Notes: generated by a model from the sequence alone, not told the origin. Shown: positions 36,897 to 45,659, numbered from the stretch's first letter. The stretch: 64,000 nt of DNA from Catenibacillus scindens (GCF_014202115.1 NZ_JACHFW010000015.1:24812-88811); one strand, 5' to 3'. Program-made: numbers and translations.

Positions 36897-37391
36897 TTAA
36901 GACACCTTCACTGTTTTAGCCCACTCCAAGAAGTCGCTCTGAAGCTGGTCATAGTTTTTCGTTTCACAGAAAAACTGAATCAGCCAGAAGGCGTCGCTGC
37001 CCTCAAAAACTGTGGCGTAATAGGTAAAATCCTGACTGTCCACACTGTTTTCATATACAAAATACTTGATCCCGTCAGCCTCCTGAAGCTGGACACTCAG
37101 GCTGTTGGCGTCAATAACGGTCTGTCCGTACTCATCCAAAGTCATATCTGCGGAAAGTCCCGCATTCTCAAGTGTTGAAAAATCTTCCTTTAATGCGACA
37201 ACGCCGGCAGTGTTGGACAGATAATAAGCTGTAGCTCCGTTGGCCTGAGATGCGTCCTGTTCTTTGAAACTTCCGGGCAGTGTCATTGTCATGCCCACCC
37301 CGGTGTCAAACTCCTTGGCAGACGCCGAGCATCCGCTTACAATGCCTATCACACACAGGCAGGCGCACAGCAGCGCTAACAATCTTTTCAT
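36897..37391 (-). CDS. putative lipoprotein
   Basis: A 164-residue exported protein with a signal peptide and lipobox (VIGIVSGCSAS). The mature part begins DTGVGMTMTLPGSFKEQD and is a small mixed fold with YYLSNTAGVVAL and a Trp-rich end (FWLIQFFCETKN). It resembles other small clostridial lipoproteins of unknown role. AGGAGGGACTC precedes ATG 37391. Confidence 0.75.
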   Translation of the reverse strand: MKRLLALLCACLCVIGIVSGCSASAKEFDTGVGMTMTLPGSFKEQDASQANGATAYYLSNTAGVVALKEDFSTLENAGLSADMTLDEYGQTVIDANSLSVQLQEADGIKYFVYENSVDSQDFTYYATVFEGSDAFWLIQFFCETKNYDQLQSDFLEWAKTVKVS

Positions 37392-37681
37392 TTTGAGTCC
37401 CTCCTGATTCTTTTAATGATGTTAATTCAACTATACCCCGGTCCCTTCCCCCTGTCAACCCTAAAGAAGCGGGGAAACACAGGGAAAATACCGCTGTCCA
37501 TCCTCCCCTTCGATAAAATAAAAGGGCACTGGAATTTTGTTATAAAATCCTTTAAACTTAAATGGAGATCATTTAGTCAATTTCCCCGCTGGAAGCAACG
37601 AAGCCGCTTGGCTCAATGCCCGCGGGAATAACAGCTCAAAAAGTATTTCTACGCTTATAATTCAGGGAAAGGATTGTAATT
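37392..37681. other. divergent intergenic region
   Basis: A 290-bp gap between the lipoprotein and the TmcAL-like gene. AGCGGGGAAA (37468-37477) and TTTCCCCGCT (37581-37590) are inverted repeats about 100 bp apart. A TATAAT-like TTATAATTC lies about 25 bp before ATG 37682 without a clear -35. Nothing else is visible. Confidence 0.4.
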
Positions 37682-38743
37682 ATGAAAATTGCAGCAATCA
37701 TTGAAGAATTTAATGGTTTTGGAACAAAACATCAGAATTTTATACGTCAGGTCCGTGAAATAAGCCAGGCCGACTATGTAATCGCCATTATGAGCGGAGA
37801 TTTTATACAGCAGGGCATCCCTGCCCTGGAAAATAAATATGACCGGGCAAAAAGGGCGGTTTTGTCCGGTGTGGATTTGGTCATTGAGCTTCCGGTCTTT
37901 GGCGTCCTCTCCAGCCCGGACACCTACGCCTACGCCGCAGTCTCCATGCTGGACAGCCTTCGGTGCGTGGATGAAGTTTACATACCCTGCGACACATCCT
38001 ACACAGATCTATTATTTGACGCAGCCCGTTTTCTTTTTATGGAAAATCGGGACTATCAGCTCCGGCTCCGGAACTTTAGAATAGCGGGCATGTCTTTTTA
38101 TGACGCCCAAGCCAGGGCCGTAGGTATGTCCATCCAAGGCGGCGGGGAAATTTTACAAAATCCGGTAAACATTTTTGCCGCCGAATATCTCAGAGCCCTC
38201 AAACGCCTTTACAGCCAGATCGTCCCGCGGCTGATCCAGGCCCCGGATCTCTCCCCAAAAAGCAGAGAAAATATCTGGCACAAACCTTCGGCTTATCTCT
38301 CCTCCCTGCTTAAATATGCACTTTTTTACGGTCCCAAAAACATGGATGAAATTTACGGTGGAACTTCCATGCTGACCCAAAGCATTCTTCAGGCCAGAGA
38401 AAGCTATGATTCCTTTGACACGTTCTGCGCCCGCTTAAAAACCCCAACCCGATCCCAGGCCAATATCCGCCGCTATATGCTGAATATGATCTTAAATATG
38501 CGAAAATCAGATATCGCCATCTGCCGCCTCTACGGCTTTTCCCTTTATTTCCGGGGACTGTGCGCCCGGCCGGGAGGGGATGATCTGGCCGACTATATAC
38601 GCAGCCACACATGGACGCCTCTGTTTTTTACCACTCCCCAAAGCTGGGATCATGTCCCAAAAGAGGCTGACCCGGCCATACAGAGGATTGCCTCTCTGGA
38701 TGTCCGGGCCCACAAACTTTACATTCTCTCCAGGAAAAATTGA
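37682..38743 (+). CDS. TmcAL-like nucleotidyltransferase with altered HxGH motif
   Basis: A 353-residue protein that follows tRNA(Met) cytidine acetate ligase (TmcAL) along its length: IIEEFNGF at the start, IAIMSGDFIQQGIPALENKYDRAKRAVLSGVDLVIELPV (residues about 37-75), and GGGEILQNPVNIFAAEYL. TmcAL proteins normally read NPFHNGHxYH at residues 10-20. Here the segment is NGFGTKHQNF, so the first His of the adenylate-binding motif is lost and the spacing changed. It may be inactive or have a new substrate. The ATG has a GGGAAAGG site. Confidence 0.75.
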   Translation: MKIAAIIEEFNGFGTKHQNFIRQVREISQADYVIAIMSGDFIQQGIPALENKYDRAKRAVLSGVDLVIELPVFGVLSSPDTYAYAAVSMLDSLRCVDEVYIPCDTSYTDLLFDAARFLFMENRDYQLRLRNFRIAGMSFYDAQARAVGMSIQGGGEILQNPVNIFAAEYLRALKRLYSQIVPRLIQAPDLSPKSRENIWHKPSAYLSSLLKYALFYGPKNMDEIYGGTSMLTQSILQARESYDSFDTFCARLKTPTRSQANIRRYMLNMILNMRKSDIAICRLYGFSLYFRGLCARPGGDDLADYIRSHTWTPLFFTTPQSWDHVPKEADPAIQRIASLDVRAHKLYILSRKN

Positions 38744-38798
38744 CCGCAGCAGTTCAGGCATCAGGCATAGCCAGGACAAAGCTGCCTCAGTTAAATGG

Positions 38799-39800
38799 TT
38801 ATCCTTCCCGTTCGATCTTGTCTACAATATTGCGCATCATGGCGTGGTGGCGGCGCACCTGCTCCACACCCCGGACTTCCTCAATATCCTGGATGTGTCT
38901 TCCGCCCTCATACTCGGAATTAATATAGCCGTCATAGCCTTCCTCAATGAGAATCCGCATAGGATTTTCATAATCCGCGCTGGCCTCCTCCAGTTCATCG
39001 GTCATCTCCCAGAACTTTCCGTGGATTCCGAGAATGTGAGGCATGGCCTGGCGGAGAAGCTGTGGATCGTCCTGAGTTAAGCAAAAGGCCCGGCGGACTA
39101 CATCCCGCTCAATGGGTGTTGCGTTTTTATCGTCCAGCCACTGCTGCATCTGCCCCCATGTCCATCCGGCACGGCGCTTCTCGTCGGCAAACTCGGCAGA
39201 TTCCCTGGGCGCCCCGTCACGAATACACTGCTCAATGATCACAGGCACGCCCCGTTTCTCCCAGATACCGAAATCCGGGATGATGCCCATATGCTTTGTA
39301 CCGATTTTTTCTTTAATATTGAGAAAATTCTGGGTGCGCTCAGTCATAATGCCATGGGGCGCGTGAACCTCCAGGCCGATATACACATCCTTCTCCTCAG
39401 CATAGGGCACAAGCTCCCGCAAAACCTTTTCATCTGTCTCCATGCCGCGGATATATTTGCAGCCCAGTTTGTAGCATACGTCAATATAACTTTTGTGGAG
39501 AGCCACCACCTCATCAAAGGGCATCTCCTTTCCCATGTGCTTATAGATGGTCCGCTCATCGTTAAAAGCGTCAATAGCCACCGGCTTTGTGCCATATTTA
39601 TCCATCCACCCAAACCATTTGTCCAAAAACTCATCGCTTAAATTTGGGAAATCCCGGATCATCTCCTCCGGAATGATCTCAATGCCGTCGGCGCCCATAT
39701 CCGCCACCGCCTGGATACACTCTTCCAGGGTCATTGTCCGGCGGAAAAACTCATCCTGATAACTATATAAAGAAACTCCAAACTTAATTTTACTCTTCAT
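38799..39800 (-). CDS. sugar-phosphate isomerase/epimerase-like TIM barrel; probable C-glycoside deglycosidase alpha subunit
   Basis: A 333-residue xylose-isomerase-like barrel. Probable metal ligands are Glu144 (GLEVHAPHG), Asp176 (IIPDFGIW), His260 (LGIHGKFWEM) and Glu296 (NSEYEGG). The gene after the beta-type partner (18 bp away) encodes the matching large subunit in known C-deglycosylating enzymes such as DfgAB and DgpBC/CarBC, which split the C-C bond in 3-oxo-C-glycosides. That assignment rests on the pairing and on size. Other barrel isomerases cannot be excluded. GGGAGGTATGG precedes ATG 39800. Confidence 0.72.
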   Translation of the reverse strand: MKSKIKFGVSLYSYQDEFFRRTMTLEECIQAVADMGADGIEIIPEEMIRDFPNLSDEFLDKWFGWMDKYGTKPVAIDAFNDERTIYKHMGKEMPFDEVVALHKSYIDVCYKLGCKYIRGMETDEKVLRELVPYAEEKDVYIGLEVHAPHGIMTERTQNFLNIKEKIGTKHMGIIPDFGIWEKRGVPVIIEQCIRDGAPRESAEFADEKRRAGWTWGQMQQWLDDKNATPIERDVVRRAFCLTQDDPQLLRQAMPHILGIHGKFWEMTDELEEASADYENPMRILIEEGYDGYINSEYEGGRHIQDIEEVRGVEQVRRHHAMMRNIVDKIEREG

Positions 39801-39817
39801 GGTCCATACCTCCCGAT

Positions 39818-40216
39818 TTAAACAATGGTCATTTTCCGTTCCTGATAAAAACCTGTGGCAAAAGGCAGGTAAGGCACGTTAATGTGCTGAGTTACTTTTA
39901 CATTATGTAAACCTCTCTTCAATCCTCCCGGCTTTTTAATATGGAGATATGCCTTATCCCCGTATTCCCACCGAAGCTTCGTCTGGCAGCCCAGTTCTTC
40001 CATGGTGTAAAACTTTTCTCCGTCCAGGGAGAAGGAAATATCTTTGTTGGTAAACTCCTCTCCGTCCACAACAACCTCATATCCCTCCAGCAGACTCACC
40101 GGTATTCCCCGGTAATAGCTGATGCGGATACGCACCTGAAAACCTACAGGCTCGCCATTTTCAAAGACATTTTTAAAGCCCTGGTCACACACAATACTTG
40201 TCCCAAACTCTGGCAT
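39818..40216 (-). CDS. DUF6379-type protein; probable C-glycoside deglycosidase beta subunit
   Basis: A 132-residue beta-rich protein (EFGTSIVCDQGFKNVFENG; VRIRISYYRGIPVSLLEGYE; GLKRGLHNVKVTQHINVPYLP). Its length and motifs fit the small beta subunit (DUF6379) of C-glycoside deglycosidases. ATG 40216 was chosen for AAAGGAGAGG; an in-frame start 14 codons upstream lacks a site. It is the first gene of the pair. No dehydrogenase that would make the 3-oxo substrate lies next to it. Confidence 0.72.
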   Translation of the reverse strand: MPEFGTSIVCDQGFKNVFENGEPVGFQVRIRISYYRGIPVSLLEGYEVVVDGEEFTNKDISFSLDGEKFYTMEELGCQTKLRWEYGDKAYLHIKKPGGLKRGLHNVKVTQHINVPYLPFATGFYQERKMTIV

Positions 40217-40270
40217 AAAATCCTCTCCTTTTTGATTATTATAATAACTATCCAACATTGAGCTGGTTTA

Positions 40271-40303
40271 GTAAAAAGGCAACGCCTTACAATTAATAGT
40301 ATA
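40271..40303 (-). promoter_or_regulatory. -10 element and leader hairpin of the deglycosidase pair
   Basis: On the minus strand a TATACT -10 (40298-40303) has no recognisable -35. Just downstream, GTAAGGC-GTT-GCCTTTTTAC (40271-40290) forms a small terminator-like hairpin. The pair may be activator-dependent or attenuated. Confidence 0.35.
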
Positions 40304-40349
40304 ATAAGGTCGGATGAAAAATGGCACATCAAAAATTGAAAAATAGTTT

Positions 40350-40384
40350 GCAAAAGATGAAAGCCCGCGGTTTCGCAGGCTTTA
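40350..40384 (-). terminator. terminator after the second lipid kinase
   Basis: On the minus strand AAAGCCTGCG and CGCGGGCTTT pair around AAAC and are followed by CATCTTTTG. It lies 20 bp past the lipid kinase stop. Confidence 0.7.
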
Positions 40385-40404
40385 CTAAAAAATGTTGTAT
40401 ATTT

Positions 40405-41376
40405 TCATTCCCGGACGGAATCATCCTGGGGAATATCCCCGTCTAAAGCCTCATACTCCTCCTTCACCTTCTGGCGCTCGGCCTTATCCTGAGGCCGGAT
40501 GATCTGTATAGCCTGGCGGAGATTGGAAATCTCCACTTCTTTAAAATTGCCTCCCGACTCTCCATCCAAAGTCCAGGAAAGATTTTCCTCACAGTAAAAA
40601 CGGACATGACTGACTCTGGCAAAAAACATATATCTTTCATCCACTTTCTGCATGAGAAGGGCGCTTAGAATAGACTGAAGTTCAAAAATATTTTTTGGCA
40701 TACGGACAAGAAGCATCTCAAAAAGACCGTCATCCAGCTCCATCTCTTTAATACCGATACTTTTAAATCCACCCACAGACACTGAATTAGTCACCATGCC
40801 GTAGGCAAAACTGTCGGTAATCACCTCATCGTCAAACGCCACCGTCATGCGGTGAGGGATGATGGTTGTGGGAAGACTTTTAAGTCCCTCGATTAAATAG
40901 GCCAGATGGCCCAGAGTGTTTTTAAGCTGCTGGGGTGTCTGCCAGGACACATCGGTAAAGGCGCCAAAGGCGGCGATATAGGCGAAATGCCGCTCATTAA
41001 ATACTCCTACATCCACGGCAAAAGGTTCTCCCTTTAAAACATTGGCCGCCGCCGCTGTCATATTGGATGAAATTCCCAGACTTTTAGCAAAATCATTGGT
41101 CGTCCCCGCAGGGATATAGCCCACTGGAGGCCTTGATTCCAGGGTGAGAAGCCCGGATACAACCTCATCCAGAGTGCCATCGCCGCCGCTGCATACCACA
41201 AGGTCATAATCACCGCCACGGCTGGCCGCCACCTGGCTGGCATCTTTTGCTGCCTGGGTCGTATGTACGGTCACTTCATATCCGGCCGACACAAACATGT
41301 CAATAATCGCCGCGAAATGAGGGCGGATCTGATTTTTCCCGGCTCTCAAATTGGAAATGAATAACATTTTTTTCAT
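40405..41376 (-). CDS. YegS/BmrU-type lipid kinase (copy 2)
   Basis: A 323-residue diacylglycerol-kinase-fold protein (ISNLRAGKNQIRPHF; VVCSGGDGTLDEVVSG, about residues 58-73; IPAGTTNDFAKSLG). It probably phosphorylates a membrane lipid; the Gly-Gly-Asp-Gly-Thr nucleotide site is intact. The C-terminal 25 residues are strongly charged. The ATG overlaps the rlmD stop by 4 bp, so it is coupled to rlmD. Confidence 0.88.
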   Translation of the reverse strand: MKKMLFISNLRAGKNQIRPHFAAIIDMFVSAGYEVTVHTTQAAKDASQVAASRGGDYDLVVCSGGDGTLDEVVSGLLTLESRPPVGYIPAGTTNDFAKSLGISSNMTAAAANVLKGEPFAVDVGVFNERHFAYIAAFGAFTDVSWQTPQQLKNTLGHLAYLIEGLKSLPTTIIPHRMTVAFDDEVITDSFAYGMVTNSVSVGGFKSIGIKEMELDDGLFEMLLVRMPKNIFELQSILSALLMQKVDERYMFFARVSHVRFYCEENLSWTLDGESGGNFKEVEISNLRQAIQIIRPQDKAERQKVKEEYEALDGDIPQDDSVRE

Positions 41377-42725
41377 TTATGCTTCTCCCTTCCCCGCCGC
41401 AAAAGGGCAATATTTTCAATCTCCGCCGTCACTGGGAACATGTCTACCGGCTGGAGAGCGTCGATACGGTAACCGTATCTCTTTAAAAAATCCACATCTC
41501 TTTTCTGTGTTGCCGGATTACATGAAATATAGATTATACGATCTGGCTTCATTTTCCCCAGAGCATTTAAAAATACAGGGTTGCTCCCACTCCTGGGCGG
41601 GTCCATAATAACCACGGAGTAACGGCTGGAGACTGCCTGTGCCTGCTCCATATAGCGGGCAGCATCGGCACAGACAAAAGTGACGTGATCCATATGATTT
41701 TTCCCGGCATTAATCCTGGCATCCTCTACCGCGCTGCGGTTTAACTCCACGCCTGTCACTTCCCCGGCATATTTCGCAGCAATTAGGGTGATAGTCCCTG
41801 TGCCGCAGTACGTGTCCAAAACCCGGTCCTGTTTTGTAAGCTTCGCCATTTCCATCGCTTTTGTATACAAAACTTCCGCCTGTTTTGGATTCACCTGGTA
41901 AAAAGACTTGGGAGAGATCTGAAAAGTCATGCCACACAGTTCATCCTCGATATACCCCGGACCAAAAATAGTCTCCTGATCTTTACCCAGAACCATACTT
42001 GTCTTTTTATTATTTTGATTGTATACAATAGTTCTGATGTCTGGAAATTTCTTCCGAAGATTTTTCCCAAGGACCGCCCCTTTGGGAAAATTCAGAGTGG
42101 CCACCACAAAAACAACCATGATCTGTCCTGTCTTATAGCCGCTGCGGATCAGCACATGACGCAGCATCCCCCGCCCGGTATCTTCATCGTAGGGCTGGAT
42201 CTTGTATTCTTCCATTTCCCGGCAAATTTCCTCAATAATAGCGTTGGCCCTGGGATCTTGTATCCTGCAATCAGTGACCGGTAAAATGCGGTGAGAATGT
42301 TCCTCATAAATTCCCGCGATGATCCGCCCCTTTCCGTCCCGCCCAAAGCTTGCGTGGACTTTATGGCGGTACCCCGCAAAATCATCCATTCCAAGAACGG
42401 ACCCTACATTTTTCACCGTATTAAAAAGGCGGGCCACCTGCTCCTGCTTAAACTTTAACTGAGCCTCGTAATTCAAAGACCAAAGCTGACAGCCTCCGCA
42501 CTTTTGAGACCAGGAACAGACGGCCTCCGCCCGCTCCCCGGACTTTTCAACAATAGACAGGATACGCCCCAGGGTTTCATCCCCTTTTCTGTACAAAACG
42601 ATCTGGGCCAGTTCCCCGGGCAGCAAACCGGGAACAGGTATCATGGAATGATTAAAACTAACAACGCCCCGTCCCTGGCTGTCCAGAGATTTGGCGCGAA
42701 CCCGATAAACTTTTTTATTTTTCAT
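41373..42725 (-). CDS. rlmD: 23S rRNA (uracil-C5)-methyltransferase RlmD/RumA
   Basis: A 450-residue enzyme that methylates a uridine of 23S rRNA. It has an N-terminal TRAM domain (YRVRAKSLDSQGRGVVSFN), the iron-sulfur cysteines in CSWSQKCGGCQLW plus a later Cys (VTDCRIQD), the SAM motif LDTYCGTGTITL, and the catalytic Cys in YISCNPATQKRD. ATG 42725 was chosen for the GGGAGATG site; an in-frame ATG 12 bp upstream is possible. Its exact base cannot be fixed from sequence because RlmCD relatives are similar. Confidence 0.88.
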   Translation of the reverse strand: MKNKKVYRVRAKSLDSQGRGVVSFNHSMIPVPGLLPGELAQIVLYRKGDETLGRILSIVEKSGERAEAVCSWSQKCGGCQLWSLNYEAQLKFKQEQVARLFNTVKNVGSVLGMDDFAGYRHKVHASFGRDGKGRIIAGIYEEHSHRILPVTDCRIQDPRANAIIEEICREMEEYKIQPYDEDTGRGMLRHVLIRSGYKTGQIMVVFVVATLNFPKGAVLGKNLRKKFPDIRTIVYNQNNKKTSMVLGKDQETIFGPGYIEDELCGMTFQISPKSFYQVNPKQAEVLYTKAMEMAKLTKQDRVLDTYCGTGTITLIAAKYAGEVTGVELNRSAVEDARINAGKNHMDHVTFVCADAARYMEQAQAVSSRYSVVIMDPPRSGSNPVFLNALGKMKPDRIIYISCNPATQKRDVDFLKRYGYRIDALQPVDMFPVTAEIENIALLRRGREKHK

Positions 42726-42740
42726 GGCATCTCCCATCTG

Positions 42741-42793
42741 TTCAAGACCCGCTCGCGGGTCTTGGCGCGGGATTCGGGTCAGCTTCAGCTGAC
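42741..42793. repeat. palindromic repeat, family 2 (copy C)
   Basis: CAAGACCCGC (42743-42752) and GCGGGTCTTG (42755-42764) are followed by GCGCGGGATTC and the palindrome GTCAGCT-TC-AGCTGAC (42778-42793). This is the most complete copy; A and B match it in parts. Confidence 0.7.
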
Positions 42794-42830
42794 ATCTTCC
42801 TTACTGAATCCCTGCGCATCCCCGCGGAGC

Positions 42831-42922
42831 GTTTATCAGATGGGGGATTGACTCCCGCCGCTGATACAAGTTTGTTATACTCGCCGCCTGCAGAGGCGGG
42901 AGTCTTCCCACATCTGATAAAC
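42831..42922. repeat. long two-part inverted repeat
   Basis: GTTTATCAGATG (42831-42842) matches CATCTGATAAAC (42911-42922), and inside it GACTCCCGCC (42850-42859) matches GGCGGGAGTC (42895-42904). The arms can fold into one stem of about 28 bp around a 35-nt loop. A further hairpin GCGAAAAAC-GGAA-GTTTTTTGC (minus-strand sense) lies at about 42928-42967. The whole gap 42726-42975 holds no gene. Confidence 0.75.
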
Positions 42923-42975
42923 AACATGACCGGCGCAAAAAACTTCCGTTTTTCGCACACGGTCACTGGTATGTC

Positions 42976-43998
42976 TTAGTTAAATTTAAACATTTTCTGA
43001 GTAATATGATATCCTTTAATAACAATAGGCTCCGCCCACCGTCCCGGAGGATTGCTGGCCAAACCACGGGCTCCAATGCGGATGCGCCAGTACATCTTCG
43101 GATCTCTTGCCTTAAAATCCCGCCAGAACTTCTTTAACTTTCTCCGGTTTTCCTCTGTGCCGGAAATAATCAGCATGACCGACGTAACAAGGCTGCTCAT
43201 GGCCAGATACTTGAGCATATATCTGGACAGCCGGCGGTTATTTACATCCTTGGGAAGGCTGTAGGCGTTAATCATAAGATTATTTACATAAATCTGCTGG
43301 TCAATACGGCTGATCATCACCTGCTCGTTAACCGACTGGTCCGCCCGCCCGATATAATAGCGGTAAAGATCCACATCCATATAATACATGGTCTTCACAT
43401 AGGGCAGCGGAACATAGACAAAAAGATTGTCCACGTAAAAGGTATGTTTAGGAAGCACCAGACCGCTCCTGCGCAGTACCTTTGTCCGGTAGATTACTGA
43501 ATGCATGAGAAGATTCTGATCCACCCGAAAACGTCCCACTCTGCTCCAGCCAAACACCTGATCTGTCGGAAGCACATTGCCATACTTCACAGTGTGGGAT
43601 GTCCCGTCCTCCACATGCTCATAGACATAATTGCAGATCATCATATCCACCCGGCGGCGCTCCCGGCGAAAGCTTTTCAGCTTGTCAATGACCTTGATCA
43701 GGCTGTCCTTATCCAACCAGTCATCGGAATCCACCACTTTGTAATACATGCCTGTGGCATTGCGAAGTCCTGTATTCACCCCCTCGCCGTGGCCGCCGTT
43801 CTCCTGATGAATGGCCCGGCAGATTCCTGGATATTTCTGTTCATATTCATCGGCGATCTGAGGTGTATTGTCCTTGGTAGAGCCGTCATCCACAATGAGG
43901 ATTTCCGCGTCGTCCCCGGCCACCAGAAGGGAATCAATACATTTCCGCATATAGCTTTCCGAATTATAGCACGGAACAGCAAAAGTAATGATTTTCAT
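42976..43998 (-). CDS. family 2 glycosyltransferase
   Basis: A 340-residue GT-A fold enzyme. It has AVPCYNSESYMRKCIDSLL, the nucleotide-binding LIVDDGSTKDN and the metal-binding VDSDDWLDKD (about residues 92-101). It has no membrane segment. The sugar and acceptor are unknown; no polysaccharide cluster surrounds it. GAAAGGAAAC precedes the ATG. Confidence 0.9.
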   Translation of the reverse strand: MKIITFAVPCYNSESYMRKCIDSLLVAGDDAEILIVDDGSTKDNTPQIADEYEQKYPGICRAIHQENGGHGEGVNTGLRNATGMYYKVVDSDDWLDKDSLIKVIDKLKSFRRERRRVDMMICNYVYEHVEDGTSHTVKYGNVLPTDQVFGWSRVGRFRVDQNLLMHSVIYRTKVLRRSGLVLPKHTFYVDNLFVYVPLPYVKTMYYMDVDLYRYYIGRADQSVNEQVMISRIDQQIYVNNLMINAYSLPKDVNNRRLSRYMLKYLAMSSLVTSVMLIISGTEENRRKLKKFWRDFKARDPKMYWRIRIGARGLASNPPGRWAEPIVIKGYHITQKMFKFN

Positions 43999-44078
43999 TG
44001 TCTTTGTTTCCTTTCAAAGTTCTCTATTTCTTATCATATCCCAAAACTTTGGGAAATACAAGGAAAAAGGAACTGTCT

Positions 44079-44903
44079 TTAATGTTTTTTAAGATTTGCG
44101 GCCCACCGGATAACAGACACAGCTACAAGGATTACAATGTTGACAATGACAATGCTTGCCCCAGTAGGAAGGTTGATTTTAAAGGACAGTAAAATCCCCA
44201 TAATGAAACATGCCATAGATAAAATGACGGACAGGATCACCACCGCTTTAAAACTTTTTACCAGTTTTCCCGCCGTCACCGCCGGGAAAATGATCAGACT
44301 GGAGATGAGGAGGCTTCCCATCATCCGCATGCCGAGAACCACTGTAAGGGCGGTCAAAAGAGCAATGACAAACTGATAAAATCCCACGCGGACGCCGCTG
44401 GCCCGGGCAAAAGTCTCATCGCAGGTGACAAGAAAGAGACGATTATAGCAGACCGCAAACAGGACAATGATCACCGCTGACAAAATCAGGGACAAGATCA
44501 CATCCCCATCGCTTATGGCAAGAATGCTTCCGAACATATAATCGCTGACATCCACATTAAAACCGCCGGACACGGCCGTAATGACTACGCCTGCAGCCAA
44601 AGAACCTGTGGCAACCATGCCGATGGCCACATCCCCACTGCTCTTCACCCTCTGACTGTAAAACATAATAGCGCAGGCCGCCACTACCACCACGGGAGCC
44701 GAGACGGCCAGCACCGGCAGTCCAAGAGCCACAGCCAAAGCGGTGGACGCAAAGCCCACATCCCCCAGCCCATGGCCGATGAGTGAGTAGCGCTTCTGCA
44801 CAAGGATCACACCGAGAAGGGCAGCGCACAGGGAGATAAGCAGCCCTACAATAAGAGCCCTCTGGATAAAACTGTAAGAAAACATATTCAACAGATCAGA
44901 CAT
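44079..44903 (-). CDS. metal ABC transporter permease (ZnuB/AdcB-like)
   Basis: A 274-residue ABC-3 family permease with about eight hydrophobic segments (LVQKRYSLIGHGLGDVGFAS; SGVRVGFYQFVIALLTALTVV; GSLLISSLIIFPA). ATG 44903 was chosen over an earlier in-frame codon because that one lies deep in the ATPase gene. It overlaps the ATPase gene by 8 bp and ends the unit. Confidence 0.9.
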   Translation of the reverse strand: MSDLLNMFSYSFIQRALIVGLLISLCAALLGVILVQKRYSLIGHGLGDVGFASTALAVALGLPVLAVSAPVVVVAACAIMFYSQRVKSSGDVAIGMVATGSLAAGVVITAVSGGFNVDVSDYMFGSILAISDGDVILSLILSAVIIVLFAVCYNRLFLVTCDETFARASGVRVGFYQFVIALLTALTVVLGMRMMGSLLISSLIIFPAVTAGKLVKSFKAVVILSVILSMACFIMGILLSFKINLPTGASIVIVNIVILVAVSVIRWAANLKKH

Positions 44904-45594
44904 GAACGCCGCCCCCTTCACTGATTTTTTCCCGCCACTGCTGGATTGTCCCGTCAAACTCCACGGTCTGATCCATGACAATGACCCGTCCGGCGTAATT
45001 TTCCACCTGCTCCATATCATGGCTGGCCATTAAAATGGCAATCTTCTCATCTTTATTCAACCGGTATAAAATTTCATAAAATTCTTTTGTAATCACCGGA
45101 TCCAGTCCGGCGCAGGGCTCGTCCAGCAAAAGAAGCTTTGGCCGGCGGCAAAACGCCCGGGCAAGCAAAGCTCTCTGCTGCTGTCCTCCGGAAAGATTTC
45201 CGATCCGGCGATTTTTAAATTCGGTCACGCCAAACAGTTCCATAGCCTGACGGGCTGTCTTTTTGTCCTCCCTTGTATAGAAGGGCCGCCATTTATCCCG
45301 GCGCTGGGTTCCGGACAGCACCACCTCATAGACTGTAGCCGGAAAATTTTGCCCGATGCCATGGTTTTGGGACAGATAGGCAACCTCATCCGGCTTCACA
45401 TGGCGTTCAATATTGCCCCGTGTCACATGGACAAGACCGGTAATGCCTTTGAGCAGCGTACTTTTCCCGGAGCCATTGCTTCCGATCAGACAGATATACT
45501 CTCCCCCGGATACGGAAAAACTTACGTTCTCCACGGCAAAATTTCTCTCATTTTCATATGCGATTGATACATGATCAATGGTCAGTAATTCCAT
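44896..45594 (-). CDS. metal ABC transporter ATPase (ZnuC/AdcC-like)
   Basis: A 232-residue ATPase with Walker A GSNGSGKST, signature LSGGQQQR, Walker B LLLLDEPCAGLDP and the metal-family LVHVTRGNIERHVKPD. It lies between the binding protein and permease genes. A family 1 palindromic repeat lies just upstream. Confidence 0.93.
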   Translation of the reverse strand: MELLTIDHVSIAYENERNFAVENVSFSVSGGEYICLIGSNGSGKSTLLKGITGLVHVTRGNIERHVKPDEVAYLSQNHGIGQNFPATVYEVVLSGTQRRDKWRPFYTREDKKTARQAMELFGVTEFKNRRIGNLSGGQQQRALLARAFCRRPKLLLLDEPCAGLDPVITKEFYEILYRLNKDEKIAILMASHDMEQVENYAGRVIVMDQTVEFDGTIQQWREKISEGGGVHV

Positions 45595-45627
45595 TTTCCA
45601 CTCCGTTTCCGCACAATATTACATATC

Positions 45628-45659
45628 AGTTCAGCCTTTCCATCCCTGATGGTTGAACT
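45628..45659. repeat. palindromic repeat, family 1, flanked by direct repeats
   Basis: AGTTCAGCC (45628-45636) pairs with GGTTGAACT (45651-45659), one G-T-type mismatch, around a loop with CCATCCCTGATG. CAATATTAC stands on both sides (45614-45622 and 45664-45672) as a 9-bp direct repeat; the second overlaps the stop codon of the binding-protein gene. Confidence 0.75.
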
